Below, piece by piece: positions 50,601 to 62,600 of a stretch of DNA of 64,000 bases. The stretch spans positions 16,216,101 to 16,280,100 of the forward strand of contig NC_092677.1 of the NCBI RefSeq assembly GCF_964355755.1, given 5' to 3'. The notes beneath the pieces were generated by a model. That model did no database searches and had not been told where the DNA came from. It saw only the letters and a program-made list of their open reading frames with translations. Numbering within the stretch: the stretch's first letter is position 1; each line of letters starts with the position of its first letter. The position numbers and the translations under genes are program-made. Source of the DNA: Antedon mediterranea. Its lineage: Eukaryota; Echinodermata; Crinoidea; Comatulida; Antedonidae.

Positions 50601-53600
50601 GCCTAATACAGAATGAAGGAACACTATATATAGTCTATGCTCAACTTTTATATATACCTTTTTAGTAGCAGACACTGGTTTCTCCTGAGAAGTCAATTTC
50701 TAAATTTTATTGAGAAACTAACGATTAATTTAATTTCATAATTCACAGGTGTGTAATATAGATATTTATATAACACCTATATAAATTCCTGTCATTTGAT
50801 TGGACGAATGTGGGTCACATGGCGTGCAATAGTACGCACTATTCAACGATCGTTAAATAGTACTTTTTGAAACATTTTTGTTTGTTATTTAGATGTTATA
50901 TAAAACAAATAATGAATGTTTTTTTATTCGTGTAATGGTACAAATAATGGCACTTGGTGAATGATGAAAGGTTATATCAACTCGGCTTTGCCTCGTTGAT
51001 ATAACCTTTCATCATTCACCTCGTGCCATTATTTGTACCATTGCACTCATAAACATTCATTATTTGTATAACAACACTTAGAAGGTGTACATTTTTCAAC
51101 TATTTGTATATCCACAATGCTATATACAAAGTATAATTTCAACCGATAGAATATCCTAACCACTACTAACCTTTTTCTTATCTTTATCAGATGGCAATGA
51201 TGACCATTCACATCGCACATGTTGGTTGTTATGTAACTGGACAGTGATGACCTTACACTGACCGCACTGGACTTCACCAAACTCTAAGGAGTCGGTGGAA
51301 ATCTGCATGTCAGGCATAGTAACATTGGCTTTCAACCTCAAGTGTAAAGATGGCCCGTTAACAATCTAGTTGAGAAGACAAATGAATATTGTAATACAAA
51401 GTTAAGTAATACATGTTTTACTTTTGCACAATTATCTTATATATATAATTATTTTAGTTAATTCAAGAAAAAAATAACTCTACCATAACTGGAACCAAAG
51501 CTTCAAGCACTCCAAGATTCACATTTCCACCTCTAGGGTCAAAACTGACTCTGAAGTCCACTGTCTCATGGTCTGGTGATCCTGGTAGCTGTCTGACCCG
51601 GTCAAGCTCTACATTAAACCCAGTAGCAACTAGAGCGCTTCGGTCAACAGAAAAGGACACAGGAAAATAACCAGTGTTAGTAGCTCTAACAATATGTGTG
51701 CGAACAGTTCCCAGGACAACATATCCAAAATCTAAGAAGTAGTCTGGTAACCGTGCCCTGGAATCAATGATTAAACAAAGGTTAATGTATTGGTAGATGT
51801 ATACAGGTAGATAGATAATTATGAACTAAATAGGAATATTTAAAAGTAGTATATGAATGAGTTACTGTAGGTACCCTGGATGCAATACAAGGTACTCAGG
51901 ATAAACATCAATTACCCTGGATACAACAATAGGTACCCTGGATACAACAATAGGTACCCTGGATACAACAATAGGTAACCTGGATGCAATACAAGGTACT
52001 CAGGATAAACATCAATTACCCTGGATACAACAATAGGTACCCTGGATACAACAATAGGTACCCTGGATACAACAATAGGTACCCTGGATACAATAATAGG
52101 TAACCTGGATACAATACAAGGTACTCAGGATAAACATCAATTACTCTGGATACAATAGGTACCCTGGATACAACAATAGGTACCCTGGATACAATAATAG
52201 GTACCCTGGATACAATAAGAGGTACCCTGGATACAATACAAGGTACTCAGGATAAACATCAATTACTCTGGATACAACAATAGGTACTCTGGATACAATA
52301 ATAGGTACCCTGGATACAATACCGGGTACCCTAGATATGGCAGTGTACACAACCCCAGATACCCTGGGTACAACAACAAGAGCCCTGGATACTACACCAG
52401 GAGACTTAAATAACACACAAAGAGACCTGGATAAAAAACCAGGTATTCTTTTTCTATTGTATTTACTTAGGTTTTTTAGGCTTCTTGCTTCGATTTGTCA
52501 AACTTGTGTTCAAGGCTGTACGAGGTGTTTGTCCACTTCTAACATCTTGTGTGACCGATGGTGGAACTGGTTCACGGTTGTGATTGTTTTGTTGCTGTTC
52601 AATTGAAAACTCTTTTACCATTAATCTTTCAACCTCCATCTGGAGCTCAAGCTCAGAGGGAAATTCAGCCTGCAACTGCAGATAAAACAATCGGTGCTTA
52701 TATAAGTTGGGTGTAGAGATCAAACAAATACTTAATAATAAAATATACAGTATCCGAAAATGATAATGAAACTACTTTGGTGCATAAAACTTACCTGCAT
52801 TGAGCATATAGATTTCGCATCTTCTTGGACTGGATCTCTGGGAGTCACGATAAGCTGAGGTGTAGTGGTCCTTTCCGTTTTATCCAACTTCTTGCTCTCA
52901 TCTCTGCCAAGATTTTCCTTTGCTTCCTTTAACAGTTCAGTGTACTTCCCTTCAAGATCTGCAAACCTGGGCAGGTCGATAGAAACACGTGGAAATACGC
53001 CCTCTCCACATAAGTTGATACAATCTGGTTCAAAGTGAGCCACCTGGATCTCAAAGCTTTTATGGAATTTAGATGGAATACCGGGCAGAAACTTTATGGT
53101 AAGACGTTGTTCACTATGCGCTTCAATGTGACCGGAGTTCGGGATCATTACCGGCACACCAGCAGCAGGGCGTTTTATGAATGCTGGATCCATGTTGGCA
53201 TTAAAATCAAAGCCAACTTTCCCAGAATTCCTTAGAACAATCTCAGCCTCGCTTACTTGATCATACAGCTGAAAAAGAAGATTGCTTTTATGATAATTTT
53301 TGCCTAAATAGAATGAAAAAAAAAAAAGAACATGAGTGTATAGCATAAATGAATAATAAGCAGTGAAAACAGATGTGTCTTGAAGGTGTCCTCTTTGTTC
53401 TGCTGTATAAAATGTAGATAAAGCTATTTCAATTACTTACCCTTTTTCCAAAGTCAATATCTTTAGAATCAAATTCATAGGAAACTAGAGAAGCTTCTCC
53501 TTTTAAGTTGAGTTCATACTGCGGTCCTCCTTCAACATCACAGAGAGCCTTGGCCTGACTACCTATGTCAGTATGTCCGTAGAATGTAAATGTAACAGTG

Positions 53601-56600
53601 TCCGACTCTCCGGGCATTAGGCAACCATAGAGAGGCAGAATATCAAAAACCTGAAAGTGAATTAGGTATTTATGTGACATTTACTAAATGAAAACCACCC
53701 AACCCTTCAAACAATTATTTCCTGTGCACAAAAGGATTTTGATATCAATATTATTAAAAAAGAATATGGGATAGTAGATGTGTGGATTGTGGGGAGAATA
53801 TCCGCATTGCCTACATTTCCAGTAGGATGAAAGACTTTACCTCTTCAATGCCCACTACAGTAGGCTCTGTGATAGTCTGAATATAGGCAAGCTTTGCTTT
53901 CCTCTTCCTAGCCACACTGGCAGGGCGGATAGACAGTCTGCTGGCTACTGGCTTGTCAGGTATGACCTCATTCACTGTTGGCTCAAACGTTTCTTGTGAA
54001 GTCTCAACCATGCTGATTACTTCCTCCTTTTCTTCATCCTTCTTATCAGGAGTCATCTTGCTTGATTTACCAGATTTTCCACTTTTACTTGTGGATTTTC
54101 TTGGACTTTTTTTCGCTACTTTCTTCTTTTCGTTCATCTCACTATCATCTTTCTTTTCTTTCTTTTCATGGTCTTTCTTCTCACTTTTCTTCTCAATCTC
54201 TCCTTTATCTTCCGTTGGTATAATCAAATCTTTAGATTCAACATCAGTAGTCTGATGCAAGGAAAGAGACAAAAAGAATTGAATTCAAACTTATTAAATA
54301 CACAAGGAGGCAAACTAACATTTAATGTGATGGGAACATTTTTGTAGGATAAAAAAGAATTGAGACATACTATAATTAGTTCCTCTGTGTTCTGGTGTTC
54401 CTCCTCAATGGCATTCTCATTGTTTTCATTTAGTAGGTCTTCTGTTATTATCGGTGGTTGGTCCCTTACTGGTATATCTTCTATGTTCTCCTCCTCTTCT
54501 ACCAATTCTTGAGGTACTGGTTGTGGATACAAAACTATTGGTTGCTCTGGTTCCAGAAATGACCATCGGTACCTTTAGAATCGAAATGTATAAATTACAA
54601 ATTATAACTTACTAGACAAGTACAACATTTCAATCTGTTTGGACACCAATAGAAAAAAAAATAAGCCATCACAAACAATTGACATACAAACATTGGGGTA
54701 TGCCAACTGGTATAAAAGATATCAAGACCTCTGGAAGTAACATGCTTTCTTCCAGCAACAGCAACCATGACTGACTATAATTATGTATTGCTAACACTCA
54801 ATAACAACAACGCATTCCTTACCGTACAGGCATTGGACTATCATTTGAAATGTTCACATAGCGTGTAACCTCTGTGTCATTTAATATACATCCAAAATCA
54901 ACATCCATCTTGTCAAATGTTAAATTGGGGAAGAAAACTTCACCTCGAAGGCTGATGTAATCCTAAAAGAAAAAATTGGTTTTGTAAGACATGTATCAAA
55001 TACATTCATCCACAAAACCAATCACGGTTGTGAAGCTTTCTTTCTATTTTCTGAATTTAAATACTAAACATGTGGAAGACATTGAAACATCTTCAGCTAA
55101 TTGGCTATTCTCATCTTGTGGAGTACAGGTCAAATATAAATTACAGTTTTCGTAAAACTTATAAACATATATATGGTAAGGAACGAGATTAGAGTATATT
55201 TTCTTCAATCAAAACTTATGGAATTTTCAATTACTGTTTATATGATTATATAAATTACTGCTTTATCTATGTTCACTTTAATATCTTTTTTTCTATTTTG
55301 TATATATTCATTCATTATTATCTAAATAAATATTATCTGAATCTGAATCTATAGTTTTTCATATGGGATTAAACTGGGCCGCTAATTACTCTTAGAATAT
55401 ACAGTATTAAAGACTCTCAAATGTGTAAGAGATCAGACCTAAGGCATCAGACCACAAGAGGTACACTTACAACATGTGGATGCTCCAGATAGCTGACAGT
55501 CAAGACTTTCTCTGTCAGTCTTGAGTGTGAATCTTCCTCATAAGCAGGATCAAATTGTACTGTCAACTTGTGATGCTCTCCGACACCAACAGCAATTTCC
55601 TTGACAAAGGAAAAAACGAGGAAAAAATTGAAATTACAAAGATACTCTCATACAAATAATTATAACTACTAGACTGTCACTAGGTCAAAATGTCATAAAT
55701 ATGTTTGTAATTGATATGCAATCGCAAAATAAAATTCATATAAGTAGCTACATCTTTTTGCAAATTGCTGACATAACCTAATGACCGCAATTGCACATAC
55801 ATGTTTGGTTTATAATGTTTATTTGTATGCGGTTTAAGTTGACTGCACCACTAATGAGTGTGTTGCCAATGATCCAAAAGTGTTTGTCAATAAAGTTTAC
55901 TGCACTGGGAAGGTTTGAAACATTCTAAAAGTATCTGCCGTCTTGGATTCTATCTGGTGTCCAAAATTCTTTCGTAGTGTTATATATTTTTAATAGTTTA
56001 AAAAAAGAAAAAGAATATAAAAACATACATAGAATTCAAAAGAAATTGATGATGATATTTAATTCCATGTTATGTATTTTTTTAATGTATGTATTATGAA
56101 TATTGAATAAAAAAAAACAAAAAACAACCTAATATCAAAAAGTTAGTTATGCATAATGTCTTACCATTGTTGAGACCTGTTCACCATTTGTATTGATTAA
56201 ATGGAAAGGGTATTCAAGGTGTATAACAGTAGTGAGTGGAAGTGATGAGACATTAGAAAACTCAAGTTCACCAAATTGCTTCTCCAGAACATCATCGGGA
56301 TGCTGTTAAAAATGAAAATATTAGCTTATTAATGCAGGAGAACCCATATGACATTAAAGGGGCACATTTGCGTACCAAATAAAGTGGAATAGGAGTTTCC
56401 CCTGAATAGGGATTGGCCGTAGTGTTACAACCTGTATTGCTCTCTGCTCGTAAACAGGTATGTCCAAAAGAATGGGTTTTACTGTATTAAGCATCTACAT
56501 GAGTTACTATTAATTCAGATCAGTGAATCTCATAAGTCAAGTGGTACAAACCAGCCATTTTGTGTCCTTTTCATCACAATTAATACTAATGTATGCGAAT

Positions 56601-59600
56601 AATTATTAATATCATTACTGGTAATTTCTAAGCATAATGGAGTATTCAGCAAAGAATATTACACATTTTTAAACAAAGTTACACAACCTAGAGTCAAATA
56701 AGAAATTTATACATATAATTAAAGTTTCATTATACAGTACCTTATCCACTCGAAAGGCAACTTGTTTAGATGAAAACTCCAGCAAAGGACTGATGAAATT
56801 AATAGATACATCAGTCTTTATTATCCTTTCTTTACCACTTGATTTTCCAATGATAGCATGGCACAGAAGTCTCTCATTTACTACCTTTGGCCTTAAAAAA
56901 AACACCCAAAATGTGTTATATAAAGTTAAAATAGCTATACATTTTAGAGTTTGTACAGTTTCCTACTGCATGCACATGGGTTATCAAAATGACCAAAATT
57001 GTACTGGTAACTACATTTGAAAAACCCCTATGAAGGGGATGGGTGGGAGAGTGAGGGAAGGGGTTTAAAGAATATCAAAATGACTTAAGTAGTTTTAAAC
57101 TACATTTGAAACACCCCTATGAAGGGGATGGGTGGGAGAGTGAGGGAAGGGGTTTAAAGAATATCAAAATGACTTAAGTAGTTTTAAACTACATTTGAAA
57201 CACCCCTATGAAGGGGATGGGTGGGAGAGTGAGGGAAGGGGTTTAAAGAATATCAAAATGACTTAAGTAGTTTTAAACTACATTTAAAACACCCCTATGA
57301 AGGGGATGGGTGGGAGAGTGAGGGAAGGGGTTTAAAGAATATCAAAATGACTTAAGTAGTTTTAAACTACATTTGAAACACCCCTTTGAAGGGGATGGGT
57401 GGGAGAGTGAGGGAAGGGGTTTAAAGAATATCAAAATGACTTAAGTAGTTTTAAACTACATTTGAAACACCCCTATGAAGGGGATGGGTGGGAGAGTGAG
57501 GGAAGGGGTTTAAAGAATATCAAAATGACTTAAGTAGTTTTAAACTACATTTGAAACACCCCTATGAAGGGGATGGGTGGGAGAGTGAGGGAAGGGGTTT
57601 AAAGAATATCAAAATGACTTAAGTAGTTTTAAACTACATTTAAAACACCCCTATGAAGGGGATGGGTGGGAGAGTGAGGGAAGGGGTTTAAAGAATATCA
57701 AAATGACTTAAGTAGTTTTAAACTACATTTGAAACACCCCTTTGAAGGGGATGGGTGGGAGAGTGAGGGAAGGGGTTTAAAGAATATCAAAATGACTTAA
57801 GTAGTTTTAAACTACATTTGAAACACCCCTATGAAGGGGATGGGTGGGAGAGTGAGGGAAGGGGTTTAAAGAATATCAAAATGACTTAAGTAGTTTTAAA
57901 CTACATTTGAAACACCCCTATGAAGGGGATGGGTGGGAGAGTGAGGGAAGGGGTTTAAAGAATATCAAAATGACTTAAGTAGTTTTAAACTACATTTGAA
58001 ACACCCCTATGAAGGGGATGGGTGGGAGAGTGAGGGAAGGGGTTTAAAGAATATCAAAATGACTTAAGTAGTTTTAAACTACATTTGAAACACCCCTATG
58101 AAGGGGATGGGTGGGAGAGTGAGGGAAGGGGTTTAAAGAATATCAAAATGACTTAAGTAGTTTTAAACTACATTTGAAACACCCCTTTGAAGGGGATGGG
58201 TGGGAGAGTGAGGGAAGGGGTTTAAAGAATATCAAAATGACTTAAGTAGTTTTAAACTACATTTGAAACACCCCTATGAAGGGGATGGGTGGGAGAGTGA
58301 GGGAAGGGGTTTAAAGAATATCAAAATGACTTAAGTAGTTTTAAACTACATTTGGGGTTGTTGGGAGGGTTAGCAATGATTGGGATAAATGTGGTTTGAA
58401 TTCTATATAAATATTTTTTAACAGTGACAAAATAATCATGACTATTCATTGTATTCATATTGTTTATAACTTAGTTTAGTTTATATATTTATAAATCTAG
58501 AATTAGAGTTTCTAACATGTTAACACATTAAAAAAATGTTTTTGTTAAATTTAGACATTAAGAAATCTATCTGTAGATGTTTTGACAAAGAAGCCTACAA
58601 ATTAAGCTTGACAGATTGATAGATAGTTAAAATCTTACTCATCACAACAGCCTTCCAATACAAGGTCAATGCTCTGGCCAGGATCTAATTCAAACCTAGA
58701 CGGAATCAGCTTAAACACTGGCCTTGGTGGAGGTTGTGGCGCTGGCATACGCTAGAACAAAAATAAATGAAAAAGTTGAAAAAAAAAAAATAAATATGAT
58801 ATAGATAAAATAAACACCTGGAAAGTACTTGGCTGTTCAATTAACTTATAACAGTTATTACATAATGACAAAATGCATAATTTTGATATAATTTGGATGG
58901 CAATTACAAACTCCATAAGCAACAAAAGTAAAAATATTGCTACGCTGCATGCCGTATCAATGCAATAGCATATATTCAAGGTACTACTCAACTTGGTAGA
59001 ATAAGTATTCTTGGATTCTAGGGTCTTAAAATTGGTGGTCCAGTGCAGTGTACACATCTGACTCATATGCACTATAAAGAACCCAGTGCATCTTTTGGAA
59101 GACTAGGGGGTTTACCCAGGTGTAGAGGTCAGTCCCTGACATTCATGGTAGTAGGTGCTGCACCGTGGCTGATGTGGGTCCGTAGAGGACTAATCCGAAT
59201 TTTCTCATATTATTAATTCAAATACAAATAGTTGGCACAGCCTGGAGCTCTTGAAAGTAGGGTTTAGTTTAAAGATGCTGGAGAGAATCTCCTATTATAC
59301 TGTTATGGTCTTAACTCTACAGTAATGCAGAAGATGTTTATCGCAAGCCTCTTGAATATCTTACCTGGTATTTTACATCTTTGGGGTTATAAAATGCATC
59401 TTTATGCTTGGTCTTGATGTGAGGAAATCCTTCTGAACTCCAGAACATTTGCTGGTGTCTTCTTCCTTTATTCGTCAATGTGAACATCCTCTTGCAGGAA
59501 CTATTGCTGTTGGTTAAACAAAAAAATGATTAACTCTACTAGATAGTTAAATACTCATGTCGAATTTAAAGTACCACACAAAATTATATCAATGACACCA

Positions 59601-62600
59601 TATAATAAGCTCATTATTTCCTTTCTACATAAAATTTGGGTTTAGGAAAGAGCAAAAAAAAAAAAGAAACTTGGATTGGAATGAAAATTAATATAAATTT
59701 TATCAATTAAATTAAAAAGAATTCCCAGCCATACAATAATCGCCCATCCTCTAATTTAATGAGGTGATGGTTATCTTGGAACTACTGTTGTAAGTAACTA
59801 TTCTGTATAATACTGGACAACATTAGCAATAGCAGTATTAACTTTACCTGAAGTGATGTCCCAAGTTGATTGAAGGAGTAATCGGCGGGTTTGATACAAT
59901 TGTAGTGCCAAATCCAAAGGCTTCCAACTTCACAACATGCACTTGGCTATTTACAAAGCTCATTGCCAGCTTATCATGAAATCTACGTATTGGTATAAAT
60001 ATTTAAATTGATGAATTGATTTTTTAATATAAAAACAAAAAGATGAATTCTCATTTACACTTACAAGCCTTATGGTTATTCTTCTTGTATTAGTAACAAT
60101 AGTATATAAGAATGGGCAAAACATAAATGTAGAAGGATCTGATATATCTAATTTCAGTGATATCGATTTGGTTCTTGCTTAATACAATAGCTTAAAAGCA
60201 TGGATTCACATACCTTATACAGTCATCTAAGTTCACAGTCACTTTAACTTGTAATGTTTCTTCCGGTGGGATAACACCACTAGCTGGCTCCACTTTCCAC
60301 AAGGAATTTGGTCTCACCTTTTAAAAATGAACATTTTTTTTATTGTATGTAATTCAAAATTCAAGAATATATCTTTATCAAAACAATCCTTAAAAAATTG
60401 TCCTATGGGAAGTACATTTTATCTTAAAGCTCTGTCTACACTATCAAACTTTATGTGACAAAAAAGTTTGATGTGCCCAACTATGGTAGTGATATGCCCA
60501 CATATAGTAGTGATATGACATCATCATTTCCATATATAGGCACAACACATTTTTTTTGTCACATAAAGTTTGATAGTGTGGACGGAGCTTAAGGATTTTT
60601 CTAATATTCTATTTCATGCACCTTATGTTTAAGGTGACACAGAATAGATTTATTGCTTGCAGTTTTTCAGTAGAAATTTGAATTAGAATATTACTTATCA
60701 TTTTATCAAATGCTCAATTGTTATATCTTGTGATAATTTGTATTCATTCTTTATTCATTAAAACAGATTAGTTTAAAGGCAAACTTTATGATTATTTCAG
60801 AGTGTTCATTAAATTTGCTAATTGGTCAATAAGTGCATGTCGTAATACCAAAGAGCATGAGAACTCTGCAGGAATAAGCGATTCATTGGAAAGTTCCACC
60901 ATCCTTGTAACGTCTGTTAACACTTGGGTCTGTCCCCAATCAATTGCATGTGGGGTCACATGTACTACTGGACCTTCCCCTATGCACATCAACTGAACTT
61001 GCTGTAAACAAAAATGATATTTAATCCTTTAAAAGTGTATTACTACTAATAAGAAAACAAAATGTTTGGCTTGATATGCAGATGGCAGACCACTAAGAAG
61101 GTGTGCGACATATTCTAGTATAATTGAATAGTAATTCCTATCCACAACATACTGTAGTACAGAGGAATAAATATATAAGCAATAAAAAATCATTATTAAA
61201 AGATTATTTGTTATACATTTTAAAGGAAAATAGAGACTTGTGTTGATTATGACAATAAATAATTTAATATCCACCTCAATCAATTCATGCTACATTCATT
61301 AATGTCTTCTTTAACAATTGTGTGCATTCTTTCTTATAATTTAAATATTTGCTGCAAGTATTGAACATGGATTCCCTCAACGAATGTCACATAAAGAAAT
61401 GTGCTCTAACAATGTTAAACATTTAGAAAGACTGCACTCAGTATATTGGTTTTAACTAAAAGACCTACCAGAGGTGATTCAGAGGAACCAAATATACCAA
61501 ACTCTGCAATGGCCTCTAGTTCTTCCAAGCCTTGTGGCTTGATTACAAGGGGTACTTTACTGACAGAGTGGGGATGTATGATACCAGTTGGCTCAGGACT
61601 TGTGTACAGAATCGCGGTTAAGTCGTCCATAACCTAAAGAAAAAGAGATAATTGGTTTGTATTTATATTATGCATATCACATGTACTAGAAGATTATCAT
61701 ATAATTGATAACCGCAGTGGACTAGCCCTTACAATTATTTTTATCCTCTAAAAATTCCTTTGTGCCAAGATGTGTTCATTTGTCTGTCTATGACAAGGGC
61801 TCCCAAGATGGATAAGTACAAAGGGTAACCCTCTTTAAAAAATATGAACTAGGTTCTTTAATGTGCACATGATTCAGATATGTACATTAGAACTTCAGTT
61901 TTACATCTTTATCCGAGAAGACTTGTTCTACTACCAGCAATGGGTCAAGGCGAGGTTTGAACCTGTGCCAATTTTATGGTCATGTTTGCAGCACCCTAGC
62001 CTTAACTGCTCAGCTACTAGACTCGATTCTAAGGTTTATACATTATGATAATATACTAAAATCATTGACTGTTCACATGAACCATTCATTTTTTTTAATG
62101 AAATAGATTTCAGATTCATTGCTCAAAATTTGAGATCAAACTTGGTTTTCCACAAACAGCTCAGTAGTTGCGTCAGCAAAAGAGGGCCATAACAACACTG
62201 TACTCATGTTCCATGATTATTTTCTGCAATCCACAAACTGGAATTTATTTTTAAGCTCTGTCTACACTATCAAACTAGTTTGAAAAAATGTGATTTGCTC
62301 TAATATGGTAGTGATATGATGTCATGGTGTCCATGGGCACATCATATTTTTTTGTCGCATAAAGTTTGATAGTGTAGACAGATCTTAAGTATAAATGTGG
62401 TTTTATTTGAGTGTAGAAAGCAGTGGTGACACTGTCAGATATTCAACAATTACCTGTGGAATTAGGTCATACTTGGCAGGCAGGTCAGAATCATTGAAAA
62501 GCTTAACTTCCTGTTCATACTGGAAATCCAGAAAGCATCGGGTGTAGTCCAGTATGGGAGTGACGACGACAACAGGAGGTACTACACATCTAAGTTCAAA

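Noticed and set aside
52141-52416. Open frame of YPGYLLL repeats on the minus strand
   Set aside because: It follows from the 21-bp minisatellite; it has no splice sites and lies inside an intron.
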